Assembly (NCBI RefSeq): GCF_017052595.1
Contig: NZ_JAFIDB010000004.1
Span: 1 to 64,000, forward strand
Origin: Mycoplasma procyoni
GTDB taxonomy: Bacteria > Bacillota_I > Bacilli_A > Mycoplasmatales > Metamycoplasmataceae
Length of the DNA: 64,000 nt
Direction: 5' to 3'
The notes under the pieces are model-generated. The model did not search any database. It worked only from the letters and a program-made list of their open reading frames with translations, and had not been told where the DNA came from. Position numbers and translations under genes: made by a program. The number at the start of each line of letters is the position of its first letter. Within the stretch, counting starts at the first letter, position 1. Positions 1-6,351 of the stretch are shown piece after piece.

Positions 1-39
1 ATCATTAAAGCTATTTCTTTCTTGAATTTTGTATGACAT
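1..39 (-). CDS. 5' end of an unidentified gene running off the left edge
   Basis: Only the first 13 codons are in the window (MSYKIQERNSFND). The start is well supported: on the minus strand the ATG at 39-37 is preceded by AGGAGG five bases upstream. The gene diverges from the first small RNA at 177. Function cannot be judged from 13 residues. Confidence 0.6.
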   Translation of the reverse strand, partial: MSYKIQERNSFND

Positions 40-161
40 TTTTCCTCCTAATATCATTATAAATTATGATACAAGTTCTCGAAAATTACTATCTAATTCT
101 ATGCGACAAAATTCATGGTATTCTATAAAATAATTTATGCTAAAAACAAATTTTTATGTGG

Positions 162-167
162 TATCAT
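162..167 (+). promoter_or_regulatory. -10 element of small RNA copy A1
   Basis: TATCAT lies about 10 bases before the conserved RNA start. The three other RNA copies carry TAGAAT with an upstream TGA (extended -10) at the matching position, so A1 has a slightly different promoter. No convincing -35 is seen, which is usual for mycoplasma promoters. Confidence 0.5.
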
Positions 168-176
168 TTATTTATT

Positions 177-268
177 GGAAGATGGTCGCCCCTTGGCGGT
201 ACTGGGTATCTTCGACTTAAATGACGAATACGCAGAACAGTGAAAGCTTGCAGCAATGTGAGCTTTTT
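177..268 (+). ncRNA. abiF-type structured RNA, copy A1
   Basis: First of four copies of a ~92-96 nt RNA around the Abi_2/AbiF gene. Elements in order: GGAAGAT, a hairpin GTCGCC-CCTT-GGCGGT, CTGGGT, ATCTTC, the invariant run GACTTAAATGACGAA, ACGCAG, then a terminator-like hairpin (AAGCTTGC/GTGAGCTT, partly mispaired) with a T run. GAAGAT pairs with ATCTTC. CTGGGT can pair with ACGCAG (one mismatch), and because it lies inside the first pairing the fold is a pseudoknot. There is no coding potential. Weinberg and colleagues described a conserved abiF RNA motif next to abi genes; I infer identity from context, pseudoknot and size. A covariance-model search would settle it. Confidence 0.7.
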
Positions 269-355
269 AAATTAAAAAGCAATAGATGTGCGTCCTAATA
301 ATTTTAATATAACAAAAAAATAAATAAATTTTTTGATAAAAATTAGTTTAAGTGA

Positions 356-361
356 TAGAAT
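356..361 (+). promoter_or_regulatory. Extended -10 element of small RNA copy B1
   Basis: TGA-TAGAAT, ten bases before the conserved GGAAGAT start. The same element precedes B2 (1855-1860) and A2 (1662-1667). Each RNA therefore looks like an independent transcription unit. Confidence 0.55.
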
Positions 362-370
362 TTAATTATT

Positions 371-466
371 GGAAGATGGTCGCTCCTATTGCGGCTCAAC
401 GTATCTTCGACTTAAATGACGAATATGTTGAACAGAGAAAAGCTCGCTTTTTAGCGAGCTTTTTAA
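371..466 (+). ncRNA. abiF-type structured RNA, copy B1
   Basis: Same architecture as A1 but with different hairpin and pseudoknot sequences: GTCGC-TCCTATT-GCGGC, then CAACGT, which pairs with ATGTTG (one G-U). The base changes relative to type A come in pairs that keep helices, good evidence for a selected RNA fold. It ends in a strong intrinsic terminator (AAAGCTCGCT/AGCGAGCTTT plus T run). That terminator overlaps the stop codon of the convergent AbiF-type gene, so it may serve both strands. Confidence 0.72.
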
Positions 467-1449
467 AATGCTTTTTTAAAAATTTGAATTAATGTTTTAA
501 AATCATCTTGAATAATTTTATTAACTGATTTATTCTCTTTTGTTATAAAAAAATCAAATGAACATGGTATAACACCTTCATTGCTTGAAAAGAAATAGAT
601 GAATTTACTTTGCTCAAAAGTTTTAATTCTAATCTGATAATCCTTTTTTAAGAGTTCTTTTCTAATAATGTCATTGACTTCTAAAATATAAAAGTACTGA
701 ATATTTTTTGAATGAGCTAGAAAATTTCTTAATCTTGATGTAAATGAGATAACTCTTTTTATTTTACTGGAATAAATGTTTCTTTTAAAAATTTCAAATT
801 TTAAATTCTTTTTCTCTTGCTTAGATAAAAATAAATTATTTTCGTTTAAGAGGTTTTCTAATAGAGTTTGTAGATTCCCAAAACTTAAGTTTTCAATATC
901 GAATCAAATGTAATTTGAGTGATGTTCAATTTTTGATCTAAATTTTAAATATTCTTCTTTATTTACTCAGATAGTTTCTAAAAAATCAAGTCATTTATCA
1001 TATTGACCTTTGAAGGTTTCGACTTCTGTAACAGAGATTCATTTAGCAATGAAATTAGCTAAAATACTTTTAATTCTTTTTTCCAGTTTTAAAATGTTAA
1101 TTAATAAATAATCAGAAAACTTTTTGTTGTTTTCATTAAAATTTTTGAGTTTATCAAAACTAAATCAGTTTTTGTAAATGTGATCTTGATTTTCATTTGT
1201 TTTGTAAAGGGATTTGAAGAAATTATGGTACTTATTTTGACCTTTTCAGTTTTGAGTGATTTGTTCTCACTCAATCTCTTCATTGTTTTTAATTTCTGCA
1301 AAAACTGGTTTAAAAGGAGTGAAAAAATGTACATAGTTGTTTTGTTTTAGATAGATAATTATCTCTTGTTCTTGGTCTTGTTTTGTTTTCATATTTTTGA
1401 CTTTTTTTAGTCTTTTCAATTGCTGTTCAAATGTTAAATATTGTTTCAT
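463..1449 (-). CDS. abiF: Abi_2/AbiF-family HEPN protein (putative RNase toxin or abortive-infection effector)
   Basis: A 328-residue protein read with TGA as Trp; start ATG at 1449 behind AAAGGATT. The N-terminus (TFEQQLKRLKK, then a YLKQNNYVHFFTPF stretch) and the middle (IWFDIENLSFGNLQTLL) follow the Abi_2 family pattern. R241-N-F-L-A-H246 matches the HEPN ribonuclease motif (R-x4-H, usually RN). Family members are abortive-infection or toxin proteins; recent work treats AbiF with its ncRNA as an RNA toxin-antitoxin related to the ancestry of Cas13. The gene is convergent with RNA B1, divergent from A2, and flanked by two RNA pairs. Function here is inferred from family and context. Confidence 0.75.
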
Positions 1450-1661
1450 TTTAATCCTTTCTGGAGACTATTTCTCCATCTAGAATAGAAATTTTTTGCC
1501 AAAAACGGCCTAAAAAAGAAAAATTTGGGAAAATTTCCAGAATTTTTCCTAAATTTTTCCTTTAAAAAACAACACTTTTAGTTGTATTTTGTTTTTAAGT
1601 CCTAAAATAAAAGCTATATCAATAAAATTAATAAATTACAAAAAATCTTTACAAAAAATGA

Positions 1662-1667
1662 TAGAAT
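1662..1667 (+). promoter_or_regulatory. Extended -10 element of small RNA copy A2
   Basis: TGA-TAGAAT, ten bases before the RNA start, as in B1 and B2. The divergent AbiF-type gene starts at 1449, so the 227-base gap must hold promoters for both directions. Confidence 0.5.
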
Positions 1668-1676
1668 TTAATTATT

Positions 1677-1769
1677 GAAGGATGGTCGCCCCTTGGCGGT
1701 ACTGGGTATCTTCGACTTAAATGACGAATACGCAGAACAGTGAAAGCTCGCAGTAATGTGAGCTTTTTA
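1677..1769 (+). ncRNA. abiF-type structured RNA, copy A2
   Basis: Nearly identical to A1 through hairpin, pseudoknot strand and conserved run. Two differences matter. The 5' strand reads GAAGGAT instead of GGAAGAT, which replaces a G-C pair with an A-C mismatch and introduces a G-U in the stem with ATCTTC. The terminator stem is AAAGCTC/GAGCTTT, slightly better paired than A1. A2 may be a weakened paralog. Confidence 0.68.
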
Positions 1770-1869
1770 AATTCAAAAGTAATAAATGCTCATTCAAATA
1801 ATTTTAATATAACAAAGAAATCAATAAATTTTTAATAAAAATTAATTTAAGTGATAGAATTTAATTATT

Positions 1870-1966
1870 GGAAGATGGTCGCTCCTATTGCGGCTCAACG
1901 TATCTTCGACTTAAATGACGAATATGTTGAACAGAGAAAATCTCGTCTTAAAGGCGAGATTTTTAA
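1870..1966 (+). ncRNA. abiF-type structured RNA, copy B2
   Basis: Type B RNA, identical to B1 from GGAAGAT through GTTGAACAGAG. It ends in an intrinsic terminator (AAATCTCGtCTTAAAGgCGAGATTT plus T run). Extended -10 TGA-TAGAAT lies at 1852-1860. See A1 and B1 for the fold. Confidence 0.72.
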
Positions 1967-2105
1967 ATTAATTTTTTATGTTTAATTTTGAAATTTTAAT
2001 TTCAAGCAATTTGGTTATCAAGATCAAAAAGCTCAAAAAATGACAAAAAAACGCACAATTTTTTAAAGAATTAAACGTTATGTGGTTTTGTAAAAAAGTT
2101 AGTTG

Positions 2106-2111
2106 TATAAT
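2106..2111 (+). promoter_or_regulatory. -10 box upstream of the membrane protein gene
   Basis: Perfect TATAAT about 100 bases before the start at 2214. The ~95-base leader between them is AT-rich with no clear hairpin. Confidence 0.5.
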
Positions 2112-2213
2112 TTTAGTGTAACAATAACTAAAAAATCAAAATAAATAATTTAAGATTTTATTAAGTTTAGAATTGATGTTATTGTTTTAGCAATAAGAAA
2201 CTACGAGGTGTTT

Positions 2214-2783
2214 ATGCAACAAAACAAAAAAGTTAAACTTTCTACAAAAATTAATTTAATTACATATTGGATTTTTTCTCTTGTAATTATTGCGGCTTAT
2301 ATAATTTTTACGATGATTTTTAAAACTTGAAAAAACTATTCATTTTTTCTTAATGTAACACTAATTTCCTTATTTATCTTTTTCCTTTTCAATTTTTCAT
2401 TTATTATATGGATAAAAAAACTCAAAAATAAAGAAGTTCCTGTAGGATTGAAAATCTGAGAATATATTCTGTTTTATTTTAATGATCAAAAAATTCCTAC
2501 AACAAAAGAATTAACAGACAAAAATATTAGAAATCTCAAGACTTTTGTATCGATCTTTTATGTATTGCAAATTATTTATTTATTAGGTACTATTGGAACT
2601 GTGTTTGTCTCACTTTTGGTGGCAGCAGAAAATAAAGAAATTTTCAACATTAGTTCTTTTGTTTGTTCTGTTTTTCTTTTCTTTAACACAACATTTTTAA
2701 TTCTTTTAAGAAAAGTTTGTCAAGTTTATATTGGAACAAATAGACAGAAACAAAAAAGTGATTGACTTTTCTTCTTTTATTAA
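2214..2783 (+). CDS. Small multi-pass membrane protein, unknown function
   Basis: A 189-residue protein with four likely transmembrane helices (about residues 15-36, 44-67, 112-135 and 145-166) and a polar loop of about 45 residues between helices 2 and 3. The start is chosen from GAGGTG six bases upstream of the ATG. Three TGA codons read as Trp; the last sits five codons before the true stop TAA at 2781. A strong terminator follows, so it is monocistronic. I do not recognise the family. Confidence 0.7.
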
Positions 2784-2793
2784 AAAACTTACT

Positions 2794-2828
2794 AACTTGA
2801 ATTTGGTTTAAAATTCAAGTTTTTTTTC
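2794..2828 (+). terminator. Intrinsic terminator after the membrane protein gene
   Basis: Stem AACTTGAATTT/AAATTCAAGTT with a six-base loop, followed by a run of T. Confidence 0.85.
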
Positions 2829-2967
2829 ATCAAAAATACAGAAATTTTCTGTATTTTAGAATTAATTTTAAAAGATAATCAGATTTTTTATTACCCTTAA
2901 GAGCATCATTAATATTTAATCCCTTATTAAAAGTCAATTATTTTCTTTTAAAAAAGTAAAAAAGTTG

Positions 2968-2973
2968 TATAAT
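2968..2973 (+). promoter_or_regulatory. -10 box of the rplJ-rplL operon
   Basis: TATAAT preceded by TTG, about 100 bases before rplJ. Transcription from here would produce the L10 leader. Confidence 0.6.
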
Positions 2974-2979
2974 TCAAAA

Positions 2980-3069
2980 GCAATATATGGAGATAATAAC
3001 TGCTCAAAGGCTTAATTCGTTATTTGAATATATTTTCATGATTATTGCACTTACAAATAATAAAAGGAG
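2980..3069 (+). promoter_or_regulatory. L10-type ribosomal protein leader
   Basis: The ~90-base untranslated leader of rplJ. AATATAT at its start pairs with ATATATT, and GATAA pairs with TTATT just inside, with AACTGCTCAAAGG in the internal loop. This position and form match the L10 leader, where the L10(L7/L12) complex binds its own mRNA and represses translation. Identification rests on position and the visible helix. Confidence 0.6.
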
Positions 3070-3075
3070 GTGTTA

Positions 3076-3585
3076 ATGAATTCTTTTAGACAAGAAAAAG
3101 AGAATATCGTTGCTGAAGTTAAATCTACTTTAGAAACTCACTCATCATTAGTTATCGCTGAGTACCGTGGATTACACGTTTCAGAATTTGAAGAACTAAG
3201 AAAAGAACTTAAAGCAGCTGGTGTTAAAGTTAAAGTTTACAAAAACAGACTTTTCAAAATAGCAGCAGATTCTTTAGGATATTCAGATCTAAATAGTTCA
3301 TTAGTTGGTCCAAACGTATTTGCATTTGGTTCTACAGATGCAATTGCTCCAGCTAAAATTATTGCAAAATTTGCTAAAAAATACCCAGCATTACAATTTA
3401 AAGCCGGGATTTATGAAAACTCAGTTATTAATGCTGATGAAGTTAAAAAAGTGGCATCTCTTCCAAGTTACGAAGAAGCTCTTACAATGCTTGCATCATC
3501 ATTGATGGGTTCATTAAGACAATTATCAGTTGGACTAAAAATGTTAGTCGATGAAAACAAATTATCATCAGAAGGAGAAAAATAA
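3076..3585 (+). CDS. rplJ: 50S ribosomal protein L10
   Basis: 169 residues, usual length for L10. L10 forms the base of the ribosomal stalk and anchors L7/L12 dimers. The conserved N-terminal half is clear ([20 protein letters not shown], then [11 protein letters not shown]). ATG 3076 is preferred over the in-frame GTG at 3070 because AAAGGAGG ends at 3070, giving normal spacing to the ATG only. rplL starts two bases after the stop. Probably autoregulated through the leader at 2980. Confidence 0.95.
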   Translation: MNSFRQEKENIVAEVKSTLETHSSLVIAEYRGLHVSEFEELRKELKAAGVKVKVYKNRLFKIAADSLGYSDLNSSLVGPNVFAFGSTDAIAPAKIIAKFAKKYPALQFKAGIYENSVINADEVKKVASLPSYEEALTMLASSLMGSLRQLSVGLKMLVDENKLSSEGEK

Positions 3586-3586
3586 T

Positions 3587-3955
3587 ATGGCTAAATTAAC
3601 AAAAGAATCATTCATTGAATCTTTAAAAGAAATGAACATTAAAGAAGTAATGGAATTAGTAGAAGCAATGAAAGAAGAGTTTGGAATTGACCCTTCAGCA
3701 GTTGCTGTTGCTGCTGCTCCTGCTGCAGAAGCTGCAGAAGCTAAATCAGAAGTTAACGTTACACTAAAAGGTGACGGTGGACAAAAAGTTAACGTTATTA
3801 AAGTAGTTAAAGATGTTCTAGGATTAGGACTAATGGAAGCTAAAAAACTAGTTGACTCAATCCCAGTTGTTATTAAAGAAAACGTTAAACTTGCAGAAGC
3901 TGAAGACATCAAAGCTAAACTAGAAGCTGCTGGTGCTGAAGTTACTTTAGGATAA
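3587..3955 (+). CDS. rplL: 50S ribosomal protein L7/L12
   Basis: 122 residues. It has the N-terminal dimerisation helices ([17 protein letters not shown]), an Ala-rich hinge around residues 44-57 and the globular C-terminal domain ([19 protein letters not shown]). Several dimers bind L10 and recruit translation GTPases. The AGAAGGAG site overlaps the end of rplJ, so the two genes are co-translated. Ends just before a terminator. Confidence 0.97.
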   Translation: MAKLTKESFIESLKEMNIKEVMELVEAMKEEFGIDPSAVAVAAAPAAEAAEAKSEVNVTLKGDGGQKVNVIKVVKDVLGLGLMEAKKLVDSIPVVIKENVKLAEAEDIKAKLEAAGAEVTLG

Positions 3956-3974
3956 TAATATTCCATACTAAACA

Positions 3975-4005
3975 AAATACTCAAATTTATTTTGAGTATT
4001 TTTTT
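3975..4005 (+). terminator. Terminator of rplJ-rplL
   Basis: AAAATACTCAAA/TTTGAGTATTTT with a four-base loop and T run. Confidence 0.9.
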
Positions 4006-4023
4006 CATTTATAGAAAATGTGC

Positions 4024-4029
4024 TAAAAT
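4024..4029 (+). promoter_or_regulatory. Extended -10 of the tmRNA gene
   Basis: TGC-TAAAAT; the RNA start lies about 12 bases downstream. Confidence 0.55.
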
Positions 4030-4040
4030 TAAATAAATGC

Positions 4041-4411
4041 GGGGGTGTAAAGGCTTCGACATGCATTGATGAATATAGAACTCAGTGGTGTGGCAGACCA
4101 TAATTGCTTCTAGGCTTTTCTAAACGGAAAAGAAAACAAAAAAGAAGCAAACACATTCATGTTTGCTTCAAACTCATCAAACCTAGCTTTCGCTTAAGAA
4201 ACTAGTCAACTTTAAATATTCCCCTGATGTTTAAAGTTGTCGTTTAAGGGGTATGTGAGTGGATTTAACTAAAACTCAAAGAATTTCAGTTAAATAAAGT
4301 AATTTCTTTTTGTTGATTACAGACTTATTTTATTATCAAAAATCAACTAAACTGTAAACTCCTATATAAGTTGATGTGTGGACCCGGGTTCAATTCCCGG
4401 CATCTCCACCA
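4041..4411 (+). ncRNA. ssrA: Transfer-messenger RNA (tmRNA)
   Basis: Rescues ribosomes stalled on broken mRNAs and tags the product for proteolysis. The 5' GGGGGTGT pairs with GCATCTCC near the 3' end to form the tRNA-like acceptor. GGTTCAATTCCC is the T-loop, and CCA is encoded at 4409-4411. The internal tag ORF probably resumes at GGA and reads GKENKKEA...NSSNLAFA before TAA at about 4195. The C-terminal LAFA is as in other mycoplasma tags. The resume codon is inferred. Confidence 0.95.
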
Positions 4412-4415
4412 TTTT

Positions 4416-4667
4416 TTATTTTTTCATTTTGTAAAGATTTTCTAGTGAAATTTTTGTGTCATAAAAGAAGACATTTTCAGCATTTGGATCATTTTTTTCG
4501 CTCACACGATAAGTGATTTCTTGTGTTTTTTCATCAAAACTTAAGAAGTGGTAATAACTTCTTTTGAATCCGCAAGATAAACTCTCTTCTTCATCTCTTT
4601 TCGCTTTAGTTTCAAAAATTTCATCAAAATCTTGTTGTATTTGTTTTAGTGAATAAATTTTTTCCAT
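4416..4667 (-). CDS. Conserved-looking small hypothetical protein
   Basis: 83 residues, charged and soluble, with no Trp and one Cys; no family recognised. It is convergent with tmRNA and ends five bases past its CCA. No Shine-Dalgarno precedes the ATG. Instead TAAAAT lies about ten bases upstream on the minus strand, so the mRNA may be leaderless. It is a single open frame of reasonable composition in an otherwise empty gap, so I consider it likely but not certain. Confidence 0.5.
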   Translation of the reverse strand: MEKIYSLKQIQQDFDEIFETKAKRDEEESLSCGFKRSYYHFLSFDEKTQEITYRVSEKNDPNAENVFFYDTKISLENLYKMKK

Positions 4668-4759
4668 AACAAAATTATTTTAGACCAAAAAGTACAAAAA
4701 TTGACTAAAAAATTAAAAAAAGACAAAAATTACAAGCTTTTTTCATCTTTTTGATATTA

Positions 4760-4789
4760 TTGCACATTTTTTCATTTTTGTTGTATAAT
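4760..4789 (+). promoter_or_regulatory. Promoter of the DeoR-type regulator gene
   Basis: TTGCAC (4760-4765), an 18-base spacer and TATAAT (4784-4789). One of the few promoters here with both boxes. The gene starts 36 bases downstream behind GGGAGG. Confidence 0.6.
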
Positions 4790-4824
4790 TGCTATAAATA
4801 AGATTATCAAATTCGGGAGGATTT

Positions 4825-5631
4825 ATGGATAGACCACATGGTAAAAAAGTTATGTCTTTCTTAGTTCAAAAAGACATAAAAGAATTCATTAAAAATAAAA
4901 AATTTCTAAAACCAAAAGAAATCCAAGAAAAATTTAATTTAACAACTTCAACAATCAGAAGATACTTAATTAAACTTGAAGAAGAAGGATTTGTAAAAAG
5001 ACCTTTTGGTGAAGTTATTTACAACGAAAAAAGAAATTACATTGATAAAGTTGCTATTGAAGAAGTAAAAATTAATAAAGAAGGAAAAAGAGACATTGCA
5101 AAAACAGCAGCAATTCTTGCAAAAGAATATGTTAATGTTTATGTGGATAGTGGTTCAAGTTGCTTCCATTTATTAGAATTCTTAGATCCAAGTGTTAATT
5201 TATATACTAATTCAATCTATAACGCAATGCGTGCAATCGATTTAGGTTTTGAAAAAGTTAATATTATTGGTGGGCAAATCAAAAGTAAAAGTTTAGCTAC
5301 TGTTACAACAGACTTAAGAAGCTTAGACAACATGAAATTTCAAATTGCGTTTTTAGGGGTTAACGGAATTGATGAAAATGGACGTCTAACAACACCAGAT
5401 ATGGTACAAGGAATTATGAAAACATTTATCGCTGATCACTCAGAATTAGTTGTAGTATTAGCAACAGAAGAAAAATTCGGATATAGAACATTCTATGACT
5501 TTACACCAAAAGATCGTTCAATTCTTGTTGTAACAGATTCTCAAAAACAAAGAGAATACGAATTCTTAAACATCATCAGAGTTAAAAAATCTGAAGAAGA
5601 TGAAAACAAAGAAAAAGAAACTCAAGAATAA
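4825..5631 (+). CDS. DeoR/GlpR-family transcriptional regulator
   Basis: 268 residues. N-terminal winged helix-turn-helix (about residues 25-60: LKPKEIQEKFNLTTSTIRRYL, then LEEEGFVKR). The C-terminal DeoR sugar-phosphate sensor domain has VYVDSGSSCFHL, NIIGGQIKSKSLATV and the FLGVNGID motif. DeoR proteins usually repress carbohydrate or nucleoside genes and are released by a phosphorylated sugar. No sugar operon is adjacent, so the target is unknown. The tail is Lys/Glu-rich. Confidence 0.85.
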   Translation: MDRPHGKKVMSFLVQKDIKEFIKNKKFLKPKEIQEKFNLTTSTIRRYLIKLEEEGFVKRPFGEVIYNEKRNYIDKVAIEEVKINKEGKRDIAKTAAILAKEYVNVYVDSGSSCFHLLEFLDPSVNLYTNSIYNAMRAIDLGFEKVNIIGGQIKSKSLATVTTDLRSLDNMKFQIAFLGVNGIDENGRLTTPDMVQGIMKTFIADHSELVVVLATEEKFGYRTFYDFTPKDRSILVVTDSQKQREYEFLNIIRVKKSEEDENKEKETQE

Positions 5632-5642
5632 AAATATAGTGG

Positions 5643-5648
5643 TATAAT
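5643..5648 (+). promoter_or_regulatory. Extended -10 directly before the Dps-like gene (leaderless start)
   Basis: TGG-TATAAT ends six bases before the ATG at 5655, leaving no room for a ribosome binding site. Transcription would begin at or next to the start codon, implying a leaderless mRNA. Confidence 0.55.
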
Positions 5649-5654
5649 ATTGCC

Positions 5655-6074
5655 ATGAACGAAATTAAAAAATTAAAACAAATTCAAGCAAGTTTACAAG
5701 TTTTTTATCAAAAACTAAATAACATTCACTGAAACATCGAAGGTGTAGAATTCTTCGAAATTCACGAAGAAACAGATTCTCTAAAAGAAGATGTTCAAAA
5801 ATTCATCGATGAAATCGCTGAAAAAATCGTGATGAAAGGTGAATTAGCTTTAGGAAGCTTTAAAGAAGTTTTAGAATTAAGTTTAATTAAAGAACTTCCA
5901 ACACAAGCTTTCAAATACGAACAAGCAGCTAAAATCATCACAGAAGACTTAAATGTTTTATTAACAGAAAGTGAATCATTTGAGTGAACAAAAAGAGTTC
6001 AACCAATCTTTGATGAAGTGCTTTTATCATTTGATAAATGACTATGACAGTTCTCAAAACTACTTGCTAAATAA
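5655..6074 (+). CDS. Dps/ferritin-like protein
   Basis: 139 residues, read through three TGA-Trp codons. KLNNIHWNIEGVEFFEIHEE followed by a helix with DEIAEKI matches the Dps ferroxidase pattern (H-W near the N-terminus, then F-x2-H-x3-[DE], then D-E-x2-E). Dps proteins oxidise and store iron and protect DNA from oxidants. At 139 residues it is short for Dps and has no basic N-terminal tail, so DNA binding is doubtful. Terminator follows directly. Confidence 0.75.
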
Positions 6075-6098
6075 TCTGCTTTGGCGGATTATTTTTTT
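6070..6098 (+). terminator. Terminator of the Dps-like gene
   Basis: AATAATCTGC/GCGGATTATT with a short loop and T7; overlaps the stop codon. Confidence 0.9.
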
Positions 6099-6133
6099 AT
6101 TCACTTTTTTGAGTGTTAATTTTCAAGTTTTGG

Positions 6134-6139
6134 TATAAT
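6134..6139 (+). promoter_or_regulatory. Extended -10 before the pot leader ORF
   Basis: TGG-TATAAT, seven bases before the ATG at 6147, so the leader ORF would be translated from a leaderless mRNA. Confidence 0.5.
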
Positions 6140-6146
6140 TTTCAAT

Positions 6147-6281
6147 ATGAATTTTTTAAGACTAGGAAACTTGAGAATCAAGCTTTACAAATTCATAAGT
6201 TTAGACTATACAAACTTACGTTTTTTAGCGATTGAATCCTCTCAAGATATTTTCGATAATTTCCCCATTCCGCTTCATTAG
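6147..6281 (+). CDS. Possible 44-residue leader peptide upstream of potABCD
   Basis: ORF running from MNFLRLGNLRIK to FPIPLH, with TAG at 6279. It sits alone between a promoter and potA, begins right at the expected transcription start, and its stop codon lies inside the hairpin at 6273-6310. It is basic and hydrophobic at the N-terminus, with no recognisable domain. The arrangement suggests a regulatory uORF, as with speFL in enterobacteria; there is no sequence similarity to speFL. It may also be a chance ORF. Confidence 0.4.
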   Translation: MNFLRLGNLRIKLYKFISLDYTNLRFLAIESSQDIFDNFPIPLH

Positions 6282-6310
6282 AGAAGGATTTTTTCCTTTA
6301 TATAATGAAG
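6273..6310 (+). promoter_or_regulatory. Hairpin in the pot leader
   Basis: CTTCATTA (6273-6280) pairs with TAATGAAG (6303-6310); AAGGA/TCCTT pairs inside. It encloses the leader ORF stop. There is no T run after the outer stem, so it is not a standard terminator. TATAAT at 6301-6306 could alternatively be a second promoter nearer potA. Confidence 0.45.
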
Positions 6311-6351
6311 TCTCAGGCAAATTAAAGTTATAGAAAGGTTTTTTATTTTAC

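Larger units (their letters stand above)
165..466 (+). repeat. A-B small RNA unit, first copy
   Basis: The ~300-base block RNA A, ~100-base spacer, RNA B is repeated almost unchanged at 1665-1966. The AT-rich spacers also match (both hold TAATTTTAATATAACAAA), so the unit was duplicated as a whole. The two copies are direct repeats flanking the AbiF-type gene. Recombination between them could delete that gene and leave one RNA pair behind. Confidence 0.85.
1665..1966 (+). repeat. A-B small RNA unit, second copy
   Basis: Second copy of the block at 165-466. The body of RNA B is identical over about 70 bases; the terminator stem of B2 has a different sequence (AAATCTCG/CGAGATTT) but keeps its pairing, so the terminator is under structural rather than sequence constraint. 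Confidence 0.85.

Noticed and set aside
165..1966. Four similar repeats as a CRISPR array or mobile-element ends
   Set aside because: Repeats are ~95 bases, structured, with promoters and terminator hairpins, spaced ~100 bases and 1.2 kb apart. There are no short spacers, no terminal inverted repeats and no transposase.
3070..3075. GTG at 3070 as the rplJ start
   Set aside because: It directly abuts the ribosome binding site; ATG 3076 has normal spacing and matches the usual L10 N-terminus.
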